Assembly (NCBI GenBank): GCA_037953745.1
Contig: JBAKBP010003099.1
Span: 1 to 64,000 of the forward strand
Direction of reading: 5' to 3'
Source: Lithodes maja
Lineage: Eukaryota > Arthropoda > Malacostraca > Decapoda > Lithodidae
Length of the DNA: 64,000 nucleotides
The position numbers and the translations under genes are program-made. This document shows positions 54,541 through 64,000 of the stretch, in pieces; position 1 is the stretch's first letter; the number at the start of each line of letters is the position of its first letter. The notes under the pieces are model-generated. The model was not told the DNA's origin. It searched no databases and saw only the letters and a list, made by a program, of their open reading frames with translations.

Positions 54541-55020
54541 CCCTCCTGGCCCAGTTGTCATTTTAAAATGACACCACGAATTAAGGGCAGGTGCCCGGGT
54601 GTCATTTTAAAATATGTAAGCTTGAAAGCCTATTCAGCTTGGTCTGAACGCCGTGCGTCCGACGCATGTAAACAAAGCCGATCGTTACGTCACCGCACCT
54701 CCGAAAACAAGAAAGAGAAGACTCGTTTGTTATTGTATGTCTGTATGTCGTTGTTTCAGTCGTGAAAAGATCGTCATATTGCTAACATCGCCTGCAAGTG
54801 CTCTCCACTGAAATCGTCATCACAACTGAACCAGTTGACATAGAGAGCTCTACTCAACGCCAGTCTACAGATTGGAAACCGCACTACATTTATAGATGCG
54901 TGGGAAATTTCTAGCAGTTAAACTAAACAAAAATACGGTAGCCTAGGCCTAGACGTTTTTCGGCCAGATCGCCCGGGTAGCCCACACTGTCATTTTGAGA
55001 GCCTGCCCGGGCCAGGAGGG
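54541..55020. mobile_element. TTAA MITE C (480 bp)
   Basis: Shares TTAA with B on the left and D on the right (55021-55024). Ends CCCTCCTGGCCC and inverse GGGCCAGGAGGG. The left palindrome TGTCATTTTAAAATGACA recurs 44 bp on as TGTCATTTTAAAATATG. Right CCCGGG boxes are 34 bp apart. The core matches A and B, but the end palindromes do not. Confidence 0.88.
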
Positions 55021-55024
55021 TTAA

Positions 55025-55501
55025 CCCCTCAGACCCGGCTATGTATTCCATACCGAAACCCGGGGGTTTTGGCCGAAAAATATCTACGCCTAGACTACCG
55101 TATCTTTGTTATTTTGACTGCTTCCGCATTCCCGCGCATCCCCAAGCGTAGATGTGTTTCGTACCTGTAGAATGGCGTTGAGTAGAGCTCTCTAAGTCAA
55201 CTGGTTCAGTTGTGATGACGATTTCCGTGGAGATAACTTTGTGGCAATATCAGCCACTTTACACTACTTTTCACTACTTAACAACAACATACATGTACAG
55301 GCACACACGAACAAGGACGCCTCTCCTTCTTGTGGTCAGAGATGCGCGGCGTCGGTCCAACCGGCTGTTGTTTACATGTGTCGGACGGACGCCTCGCACA
55401 CCAAGCTTACAGGCTTTCAAGCTGCTGGAGCCTCAGAGCCCTTCCGGGTTCCGCGGGGGTGTTTTTTATGGATGCCTCAGAGCCCAACCGGGTCTGAGGG
55501 G
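55025..55501. mobile_element. TTAA MITE D (477 bp)
   Basis: TTAA at 55021-55024 and 55502-55505. The ends CCCCTCAGACCCGG are a perfect inverted match. The core runs in the opposite direction to B and C, so the 44-45 bp spaced end is on the right, with CCTCAGAGCCC units. Confidence 0.87.
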
Positions 55502-55505
55502 TTAA

Positions 55506-55985
55506 CCCTCCAGCCCCGGCTATGTATTCCATATATATTCCCCGAAATCCGGGGGTTTTGGCCGAAAAACATCTACGCCTAGGCTACCGCATCTTTGTTA
55601 TTTTATTTGCTTCCGCATTCCCGCGCATCCCCAAGCGTAGATGTGTTTCGTACCTGTAGAATGGCATTAAGTAGAGCTCTCTAAGTCAACTGGTTCAGTT
55701 GTGATGATGAATTCATTGGAGATAACTTTATGGCAAAAACAGCCACTTTACACTGCTTTTCGATACTTAACAATAACATACAGGCACACACGAACAAGCG
55801 ACGCACTCCTTCTTGTGGTCGGAGATGCGCGGCGTCGGTCCAGCCGGCTGTTGTTTACATGCGTCGGACGGACGCCTCGCACACCAAGCTTACAGGCTTT
55901 AAGCTTGTGAGTGCCTCAGAGCCCTTCCAGGTAGCTCGGGGTGTGTTTTTTATGGGTGCCTCAGAGTGCTTCCGGGTCTGATGGG
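55506..55985. mobile_element. TTAA MITE E (480 bp)
   Basis: Shares TTAA with D and ends at 55986-55989. Left end CCCTCCAGCCCCGGC resembles the right end of the full piggyBac. The right end has two CCRGGT boxes 45 bp apart, with TGCCTCAGAG units. Same orientation as D. Confidence 0.87.
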
Positions 55986-55989
55986 TTAA

Positions 55990-56091
55990 GAGTCTATCTA
56001 TCTATATTCTATATATACAGTATACTCTGGCACATATCCCATTATATTATATTTTTTTTCTATTTTTATTTAAATATTATTTCTTCTTTTT
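55990..56091. repeat. AT-rich microsatellite spacer
   Basis: Short (CTAT)n followed by T-rich sequence between the four-element block and the nested block. Confidence 0.6.
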
Positions 56092-56180
56092 TTAACCCTT
56101 CCTACCCGGTCTGCCTTAGGTAAGGACAGCTCGAAAGAAGGGCCGCTACCCGGTATGCCTTACCTAAGGCAGCAGCTTAA

Positions 56181-56660
56181 CCCTTGGTTCCCGGATGCCC
56201 TCTTGTACGCCCATAAAAAAGCATGTAACAGGTACCCGGAAGGCCTCTTATGCACCCACGACGTCACAGCCTGTGAGCTTGCTGTGCGAGGCGTCGGTCC
56301 GACGCATGTAAACAACAGCCGGCTGGACCGACGCTCCGCATCTCCGGCCACAAGAAGGAGAGCGTCGCTTGTTCTTGTGTGCCTGTATGTTGTTGTTCAG
56401 TATCGAAAAGTGGTGTAAAGTGGCTGGTTTGGCCATAAAGTTATCTCCAATGAAATCATCATCACAGCTCACCCAGTTGACTTAGAGAGCTCTACTTAAT
56501 GCCATTTTACAGGTAAATAACACAGCTAAGCTTGGGGATGCGCGGGAATGCGGGAAGCAGTCTGATTAACGAATATACGGTAGCCTAGCCTAGACGTTTT
56601 TCGGCCAAAACACCCGGGTTTCGAGGAATATATATATAATACATAACCGGGGCTGGAGGG
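56181..56660. mobile_element. TTAA MITE G (480 bp), nested in F
   Basis: TTAA at 56177-56180 and 56661-56664 (shared with H). Left CCCGG-type boxes 45 bp apart, each followed by a CTCTT.TACGCCCA-type unit. Core as in H, I and J. Right end GCCGGGGCTGGAGGG-like. Confidence 0.87.
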
Positions 56661-56664
56661 TTAA

Positions 56665-57142
56665 CCCTCTCACCACGGAAGGGCTCTTGAACGCCCATGA
56701 AAAAGCATATAACAGGTACCCGGAAGGGCTCTTGAACGCCCAGTGGTTTGAAAGCCTGTGAGCTTCGTGTGCGAGGCGTCGGTCCGACGTATGTAAACAA
56801 CAGCCGGCTGGACCGACGCCCCGCATCTCCGGCCACAAGACGGAGAGCGTCGCTTGTTCGTGTGTGCCTGTATGTTGTTGTTAAGTATCGAAAAGTAGTG
56901 TAAAGTGGCTGTTTTGGCCATAAAGTTATCTCCAATGAAATCATCATCACAACTCAACCAGTTGACTTAGAGAGCTCTACTTAATGCCATTCTACAGGTA
57001 AATAACACAGCTACGCTTGGGGATGCGCGGGAATCAGTCAGATTAACACATATACGGTAGCCTAGCCTAGACGTTTTTCGGCCAAAACACCCGGGTTTCA
57101 AGGAATATATATACAGTATAATACATAGCCGGGGCTGGAGGG
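56665..57142. mobile_element. TTAA MITE H (478 bp), nested in F
   Basis: TTAA at 56661-56664 and 57143-57146. Left boxes 45 bp apart, each with GGGCTCTTGAACGCCCA. Right end GCCGGGGCTGGAGGG. Same orientation as G; very similar sequence. Confidence 0.87.
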
Positions 57143-57546
57143 TTAATAGCCTAATTAAGCTTGGTCCGAACGCCGTGCGTACGACGTATGTCAACAAACC
57201 CAAGCATTGCGTCACCGCACCTCCGAAAACAAGAAGGACAAGACTCTTCAATGTTATTGTTCTGACGTCAGACGAAATTAGTGTCTGAAAAGCCCCCATA
57301 TTGGCAACATCTCTGCAATATTGGCTCCACTGAAATCGTCATCACAACTGAACCAGTTGACTTACAGAGCTCTACTCAACGCCAAAATACAGATTGAAAA
57401 CCGCACTACGATTATAGATGAGTGGGAAAGTTCTAGCAGTGAAAATAAACATAAATACGGTAGCCTAGGCCTAGACGTTTTTCAGCCATTTCGCCCGGGT
57501 ATGGGCGACCGTCATTGGGTAAGACAGCCCGGGTAGGAAGGATTAA

Positions 57547-57839
57547 AGCTGGGGGTGGCCCGAGACAGAGCCCGAACAGGGACAACACAACACAACAAAC
57601 GAACACAACAACAAAACACAAACACACACACATCTAGGTCACCCAGGAGAAGACTCGGAGACCCAGGCCCATTTGGGGTCCCCAGCAAAAGATTCCCAGG
57701 TCCCAGACCTCCCGGAGAGGTTCCAGTCTCAGCAGGCAGACATGCAGCGAAGCCCCATCACCACAAGCCCGCCCACCACGCATCCAGGCGTCCAACTGGT
57801 GCCTGATCCCCTCTCCCAAACGACTGCGTTTTCACTCAT
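57547..57839. other. Unassigned GC-rich segment with CAA-type repeats
   Basis: An open frame (57555-57806) is rich in Pro, Arg and His, with an ACAACACAAC run upstream. It may be the 5' part of a retroelement. I do not recognise it and do not call a gene. Confidence 0.3.
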
Positions 57840-58143
57840 CTATTCACTAGCATTCTCCATTCATTCCTATTTATTATCACTTCTCTTGCCTGATCTATAT
57901 TCATTCCTCTATCTTCCAACGCTTGTCCTACACAGTTTCTCCATCTCAATGGAGGTCCTTCCTACCCCTCTACCTCCCCTTGTATCTGACTCACATATTC
58001 TCTTTGTTGGCCTTTCATCTTCCATTCGCTCAACATGTCCATACCAGCACAGCACCCTTCTGTCCAATCTGGCAGACAAATGTTCCTGCTACCCCACTCC
58101 CCTACATAATTACACAAATTTTGGGCAAATAGGGAAATTCTAA
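57840..58143 (-). pseudogene. RTE-like LINE C-terminal relic
   Basis: The minus strand reads WYGHVERMEDERPTKRI, then ESDTRGGRGVGRTSIEM, then LCRTSVGR, in slightly shifted frames. This is the C-terminal signature of RTE-like enzymes. It is more diverged than the young family, where the matching block is WFGHMERMESERMTKR. Confidence 0.65.
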
Positions 58144-58500
58144 GGTGACACCTAGGGGATAATATAGACCTAGCAATAACAAGTGACAACATTGTTACTC
58201 CGTCAGTGACTCGGTAAGCAACACAAACAGAACACTATAACCATTGTATCAAACATTCCCTTCCATCGCCTATTTTTCAATAGTTAAATATGACTTTTGT
58301 GTACAACCTCCTTGCTTGGTGATCCCTCAAAAAGGGATAGGGTCAGGCCACAATAATCTTTATCTGCTAAAAAAGGATTCTCAAGAGTGAATAATTTATG
58401 GAAAAAAAGCAGGGAGTATTTAGTACTATGGCGATGGGCTGGTCTATCAGAGTGAGAACTGAGCGATCTCTGCCATACCCATAGCTTACTCTGACTGTTC
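58144..58500. other. Non-coding spacer
   Basis: No gene or repeat recognised. It ends in CTCTGACTGTTC, one side of the RTE copy 6 target duplication. Confidence 0.45.
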
Positions 58501-61034
58501 TATCTATCTATCTATCTATTGCCTGACGCCGTGATCCCCGAAGGGGTGGCCACGAACGAACCGCCCCCATGCACCTCTGTCCCCAGTCAGTCGACGCCCC
58601 TCCCCCCAACCAGCACCGCCTTCATTCATGTAGTTCCTCACTCCATCCTTCCACCTCATATTCGGTCTACCTCTCCCCCTCTGTCCCTCCACCTCGCTCT
58701 CGTACACCCTCTTAGTCATTCTCTCGCTTTCCATACGTTCCATATGGCCGAACCATCTCAAGTTGTTCCTTTTCACACTTTCCAGCACATCTACCTCCAC
58801 ACCACACCTCCTTCTTACTTCCTCATTAGTCTGTCTATCCCTCCATGTAATTCCGCACGCACTCCTTAAGTAATTCATTTCCACTGCTCTCACTCTTGGT
58901 CTGAGTCTCTCAACCAACGTCCATGCTTCGCTTCCGTAAGTCAGTGTCGGGATTACCACACTGTCATGCAAGGACTTCTTCACTTCCATACTGACCACCC
59001 TATTTCTTGTTACTGCTTTTAGCGTTCCTACAACCCTCTTCCCCTGTTGTACCCTCTCCCGCACCTCTTCATCCATAGTCCCATCTTTACTCAACACACT
59101 GCCCAGATACTTAAAAGAGTTGACGATCTCCATAGCCTGACCGTTCAGCTTCACCTCACACTCTGTGACTTCACCCCTTTCGAAGACCATAACCTTGCTC
59201 TTCCCCGTATTTACCTTCAAATTCCGTTTTTCGCACACTGTTCCAAACTCATTTACCAGACCCTGCAACTCCCATTCATTATCACTCATCAGAACTGTAT
59301 CATCCGCAAACAGCAGTATAGGTAGCTTCCACTCAATTCCCTCCCTTTTCAGCGATACACCAACATCCACTGCTCTTGATAGTATTTCTTTCATAACTCC
59401 ATCCATATATAGAGTAAACAACCACAGGGACATCACACACCCCTGTTTCAAACCAACATTCAGGTCAAAGAACTCGCTCTGCTCACTCTCCACACGTACT
59501 GCCGCCTTTGCACCCTCATACATGCTCTTCACTGCTTTCAGCAACTTGCCCTCTACTCCGTATATTCTAAGTACTTTCCACAAACCTTCTCTATCCACTC
59601 TGTCATAGGCCTTCTCCAAGTCCATAAAGGCAACATACACCTTTTGTTTCTTCTCCAGATACTTCTCCACAACACAATTCAGGGTAAAAATCTGATCTAC
59701 ACATCCTCTTCCCTTCCTAAAGCCTCCCTGCTCGTCGCCTATCCATTTCTCCGTTCTCACTCTCACTCTCTCAATCACTACCCTACTGTATACCTTCCCT
59801 ACTACGCTTAGAAGACATATTCCTCGGTGGTTACCACACACTCCTCTTTCCCCTTTGCCCTTATATAGGGGGACTATTATGCCAGTCTTCCAGTCATCGG
59901 GTGCACTCCCCTTCTCCCATGCTAGTTTGCACATTTTCGATACCCATTCTATCACTATCTCACCACCATACCTCAACATTTCCCCACACACTCCATCTGT
60001 TCCTGGTGCTTTCCCCAACTTCACTCTTTTCATGGCTTCCCACACTTCTGACCTCCTGATCCCCACCTCCTCCTCCACTACTTCTCTTCTTCTCCCTCCC
60101 ATACCATATCCAGCTATGTTTGCTGGCTCTTCATTCCTTTCATTTAGCAACTCACTGAAGTACTCCCTCCATCTTTCGACTCTCTCTTGCTTCTCGGCTA
60201 GCATTCTCCCATTCTTATCTTTCACACCCTTACTGTTTCCCTTGCTACCTTCCCTAACTTTCTTGACTTCTTTCCAGAACAGTTTCTTACTCTCCCTCCA
60301 TTTTACACTCAGATTCCTTCCAAATTCCTCATCTACTCTTCTCTTACTTTCCTTCACTACTCTCTTCACCACCCTCTTACTCTCCACGTACCTCGCTCGT
60401 TTCTGTCTCTCGGAATCTTCATTCCCTCTACTACCCAACCACTCTCTATATGCTTTCTTCTTTTCTTCCACAGCTATTCTTACCTCTTCTGTCCACCATG
60501 CTGTACCTTTCACTCCCCTCCCTCTTCTCCTCACTCCACACACCTCCTCACATGCTGCACAGATCTCATCCTTAAACACCTTGCTCATCTCCTCCACTTC
60601 CTCCATAACTTCCAGGTCGAACCCACCCAGTCGCCCCTCCACCGCTCTCCCGCACTCCTCCCCGACCCCCCCCCCCCCCCCCCCGCAACCTCTCCACCCT
60701 CCTCACCATTCCACCCTCCTCTCGCCTCCCTCCCGCTCTCCTCACCCACTTCTTTTGTAACCTAACCTTAGCTACCACTACATAATGATCAGACAGACCC
60801 CCTCCAATACCCCTATACACCCTAGCATCCATCACAGATTTCTTCATTCGTTCATCCACACATACATAATCAATCAATGACTTTCGTTCCACCACTGTCT
60901 TATCCTTCATCGTCAACATCCGTTTCCACGTGTACCTGTGGATCATTCTGTGTCGGAAGAAGGTGTTGGCTATCCACAGCCTCCTCCCCACACATACGTC
61001 CACAAGTGCACTACCATTCCCATTCACCTCTGAC
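58501..61034 (-). mobile_element. RTE-type LINE copy 6, 5'-truncated
   Basis: CTCTGACTGTTC occurs at 58489-58500 and again at about 61028-61039, giving a target duplication of up to 12 bp that overlaps the LINE by a few bases. The (TATC)n tail is at 58501-58519. The truncation falls in the endonuclease. Confidence 0.9.
58516..61027 (-). pseudogene. RTE endonuclease/RT ORF with poly-C frameshift
   Basis: The polymerase frame (58516-60642) is open, with HRGICLLSV, MDLEKAYDRVD, LKQGCVMSLWLFTLYMDG (Pro to Leu and Val to Leu changes) and LLFADDTVLMSD. The endonuclease part (60572-61027) keeps RKSLIDYVCVDERMKK and GLSDHYVVVAKV. The two are separated by a run of 19 C at 60666-60684, replacing 12 mixed bases of copy 4 and shifting the frame. 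The 45 bp beside the run carry eight T-to-C changes on the plus strand (A-to-G in sense) and none of other types. All other regions of the copy differ little from its relatives. Confidence 0.85.
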
Positions 61035-61039
61035 TGTTC

Positions 61040-61460
61040 CTTTTACTTATATATTTTCTAGATCTCAAGTGACGGCATCTCTTCCGTGGATTGACCTCCC
61101 AATCTACCAAGATTGGAAGCCAAAGCATCACAATTTTCCTTTGCTCCTTAACTTTCTCTTCATAATTGCTGAGGGGCACAGGGCCCTGGGTGGGGCTTTG
61201 GTTTCCCGGGCGTTTCCGCACCCTCCTCAGCTCCCCGCCATGGAGTGGCTTCGGTCACCCAGGCTTTATTGTGGTCGGCAGGGAGGGTTCTGTGGGGGGT
61301 GCTCGGCTATGGCCTTGGCCTTGCTCGGGGCCTTGGGGCTGTTCGGCCAGGCAGCTTGGGGAACAACAACAACAACTATGGCACAGTTTGTCATCGGTTT
61401 GGTCAAGATTGCTTGGTTATTAGTTATTTATAAGGATAAACAAATTTAGTATTTTAGAAA
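61040..61460. other. Unassigned segment with GC-rich block
   Basis: A GC-rich stretch (about 61170-61350) ends in an ACAACAACAACAAC run. The open frames are Gly- and Trp-rich and do not match a known family. It may be part of an unrecognised retroelement, like the block at 57547-57839. Confidence 0.3.
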
Positions 61461-62519
61461 ATAAGATTACTACATAAATATATTTATTACAGATATTATT
61501 GACACCATAATTAATTGATTTTCATCACTCGGAAAATTAGATGACGAATCTCAACGCTCTAAACTCGGTTAGAAATTAGGCTATACAGGTTGCAAAAGAG
61601 GACTCCTAGTTCTATGAGAGGTTAAGCTACTGTAATGAGGATTCTTTGTGAAAATCCATTAAGTTAGAACTTTGAAGTCTCCAAACCAGTCCCGGGGACC
61701 ATGACTTTGTCTTCCCTAGTGTCACCGGCCCATGACTTTTCCTAACGTTTTTTCTTTTCTTTTTTAAGGCTTAGCAACCCAGATTGAACACACCTGACAG
61801 AGAAGACAGTCATCACAGCAATCGTCTGACAGAAAAACATGGTGCTTTGGGTAAAAGGGAATGTATAATTGTAGACTATATCATTTCTGAATACAGTAGG
61901 TGTATCACTACAGTAGTATGCACAATCACTGCTTAATCAATTACATAAAAAGTACAGTAATCCCTGGGACCCACAGAAGGAAAAAAAATCACTTTGAAAA
62001 AACTAAATGTGGAGCAATAACCAAAATGTTTTGAGGTTAGCTGTGGGTTAAAATAACATACAAGTGACCCTAACATAAAAGTGGATTTGATAGGAGTATT
62101 CAAAGAGACCTATCATGTTGTACCAAGATGATTTTCTATCACAAAATGCAGATATGTTTGACCATCCACTGAAAAAATTGTCTTTAAATTTGGATGAATT
62201 TTTGACAAGTACAGTACAGTATTTTGGAGGTAAGGGGTCTCAAAACAAGCTCCAAAGACACTGGCTTTTACAACAGTCCAGGGATCAACATTGGTCCAAG
62301 TTCCATTTAACAAAAAATATAATACTGTACTGTAATAATAATACAGTAATCATAATTAAAAAAACAAAAAAAAATACAGAAAATATAAATAAATAATATT
62401 ATATTTAATTAAATTTAAATATATATACATAATCTGTACACATATTCTTTCATAGTATAAGTTAAACTATTTTGGCTACACTATCAAATCCCTTTTAATG
62501 ATTACTAAGTAGTTTGGAG
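61461..62519. other. Non-coding DNA, nothing recognised
   Basis: AT-rich; short frames without motifs. TACAGTA words are frequent. Confidence 0.5.
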
Positions 62520-62601
62520 ACGTTTCTGTCATGGCCATCCTCTAGTGGGGGTTTCCCAGGGGGAAACAAGGCGTCGGAGATGATGATGATGATGATGATT
62601 A
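62520..62601 (+). mobile_element. RTE-type 3'-end fragment with (GAT)n tail
   Basis: ATGGCCATCCTCTAGTGGGG, then AAACAAGGCGTCGG, then (GAT)7. The order (GGCCA.CC, a G-rich loop, AAGGCGTC.GG, a simple tail) matches the ends at 22810-22870 and 27830-27884. A short, 5'-truncated copy of a related element. Confidence 0.45.
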
Positions 62602-63540
62602 CTAATAAATGCAAATCTGGCCTCTTCAGTCTAATAAAATAATTTGTAATAAATAATTAAAACTTAAAATAAAATAAAAGAACTTCTCTATTTAGTTGTA
62701 TAAGTTTTAAGATGATTAAAGTAAAGTAGGCTGCACTTAAATCTGTATATTTAATTTTTTTCATATGACAATTTACCCTGCAGATTGTAATGCATTACTG
62801 TGACTGAAGCTCAACGATCCTTGGGTCTATTGTCAGTTGGTTATCCAGGGTACCTAAGATTAGGATATTACTCCAAGATGTAAAATATGGCATCCATGAT
62901 GCATACAAAATAGTCTTTGCTTTTTCCTTCTTTTAGCTGTATATTGTGGACATAGTGTCCATCTTAAACATGCAGCTAGGTGGGGCTGGCCATCATCCAT
63001 TCTCTTGATGCTAGGTTGCCATGTACACTGTGTCAGCTACAGCTCTACATATTATAGCAACCAGTTTTCAGCACTCCTGGAAGTAAAAAGTCCAGGCCTT
63101 GGTCAATAACAATACACAGTATTGTAGAAGAAAAATGTTGTGAGTGTCAATAGCATCAGGATGCATATCAGCTGTATATCAATAATAAAATAATGCTCCA
63201 AATCTGCCTCTTGCCAGTTCCGGAAAACCCAAGTTATGACTCATCTCTTGTTAAGAGTTACTATAAGATATAAAGTATTGATACCCAAGCTTGCAGTAGT
63301 GATGAACCACAACGGTGAAGGTGCAGCCTCTTGATGTAACCAAGTAACAAGTTACTATAGACAAGCATGGATGAAACTTTTAAATAAAGTTGACACTGCT
63401 TTTTACTCCACAATACATTTAACTGCTTTCTTGGTCACCACTCGCTGTTGCATAACTAAGGTAAAAGAGAAATCATCAATGTTAATGTAATTACATATAG
63501 TATATAATTATATACCATACAGTACTGTATATATATTGTA
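62602..63540. other. Non-coding DNA, nothing recognised
   Basis: No gene, RNA or repeat end that I can support. Confidence 0.5.
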
Positions 63541-63703
63541 CACTCAACCAAAAAAACAATCTTTACACTAACGCTCTAAACACTCTGGAAGTGGGTCGAA
63601 ATCTTATGATAATACCTCACAGACGTATGTTTCACCCGATTCATTCCGTTCACACTAGATTATTTACAGCTCAACAGTGTAAAGATTGTTTTTTGGTCGA
63701 ATG
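63541..63703. mobile_element. TA-flanked small MITE (163 bp)
   Basis: Left end CACTCAACCAAAAAAACAAT followed by CTTTACACT, and right end AGTGTAAAGATTGTTTTTTG followed by GTCGAATG, are inverse over about 30 bp with TA on each side. This is mariner-like target choice. No coding capacity. Confidence 0.75.
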
Positions 63704-63935
63704 TACATAAGGAAAAAAATCTCTCTTTCAAACTTTGGTCTTCCAGAAACCCATAATTTTCAAACTTTCGCACAAAGTCCAAGAAAGTATAAGTCTCAAA
63801 GACTTGTGTTTCACATTTCTAGAAATTTTGCATTTTCAGACTGAATCTTTCCCAATTAGTCTGAAAGAGAAAGATTTTTTGTATACAATATAATTATGCA
63901 TTGCATTATATTGAGATGGATACAAATTTCTTTAA

Positions 63936-64000
63936 CCCTTCCTGCCCGGGCAGCATTTCAAAATGCCGCAAATTGCGAAAGCCAGGAGCACGGGTGGCAT
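63936..64000. mobile_element. TTAA element L, cut by window end
   Basis: TTAA at 63932-63935, then CCCTTCCTGCCCGGGCAGC with the palindrome GCATTTCAAAATGC. A CACGGGTGGCAT box lies 44 bp after the first CCCGGG box. The rest lies outside the window. Confidence 0.65.

Larger units (their letters stand above)
56096..57542. mobile_element. TTAA MITE F (481 bp) split by G and H
   Basis: Left piece 56096-56176 (81 bp) and right piece 57147-57542 (396 bp), plus one TTAA, make 481 bp, exactly the length of A and B. In A the same internal TTAA lies 81 bp from the start. TTAA flanks at 56092-56095 and 57543-57546. Two later elements entered this internal TTAA. Confidence 0.9.

Noticed and set aside
61166..61449. 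Gly/Trp/Pro-rich frames in the GC-rich block
   Set aside because: Several overlapping frames on one strand, no family motif and no splice support.

Overview
The window looks like repeat-rich, AT-biased nuclear DNA from an arthropod, most likely a crustacean. This is inferred from intron-type gene structure, (CCTAA)n-like tracts matching the arthropod telomere word TTAGG, and a load of CR1, RTE, piggyBac and pogo/Tigger elements. Nothing prokaryotic is present. Only two host genes are clear. One is the last exon of a beta-tubulin gene (879-1691, +). The other is an intronless mitochondrial methionyl-tRNA synthetase gene (9723-11522, -) with a short tandem heptapeptide repeat between its targeting peptide and catalytic core.

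Layout: 1-3 kb holds a reverse-transcriptase relic, the tubulin exon and a tRNA-derived SINE-like repeat. 3-9.7 kb is quiet non-coding DNA. 9.7-11.5 kb is MARS2. 12.1-19.2 kb holds foldback elements, a diverged repeat family and a CR1 LINE split by a TTAA element. 19.6-34.3 kb holds RTE LINE copies 1-2, a deleted piggyBac, a small RTE-tailed element and a CR1/L2-type LINE. 34.5-48 kb alternates TTAA miniature elements (MITEs), TA-flanked Tigger-like elements, RTE copies 3-4 and one full-length piggyBac (43307-47513). 48.3-61 kb holds an RTE-type relic, RTE copies 5-6 and a dense block of seven TTAA MITEs. 61-64 kb is mostly quiet, with one small inverted-repeat element and the start of another TTAA element.

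The most interesting structure is a piggyBac-type system. The full element encodes a 983-residue protein with a DDD catalytic core, a roughly 500-residue low-complexity N-terminal region and a C-terminal Cys/His domain. Around it lie about 17 other TTAA-bounded elements. Their ends share an outer CCCTYC...CCCGG block, and most carry a second CCCGG-type box about 44-45 bp inward at one end and about 33-34 bp inward at the other. In several families these boxes are joined to palindromes that differ by family. Ten elements share one core that resembles the right end of the full element. One of these has an end swapped for that of the full element. Elements lie side by side sharing single TTAA sites in three places. 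A 2.0-kb relative of the full element has lost its catalytic core through three deletions, all of which keep the frame. I infer a transposase with many dependent elements and a possible catalytically dead relative.

The RTE family shows a recent burst: six near-identical copies, four of them cut short at the 5' side, with a stop codon formed by the first unit of the (GATA)n tail. One copy has a tight cluster of A-to-G changes in a sequence context that resembles ADAR editing.
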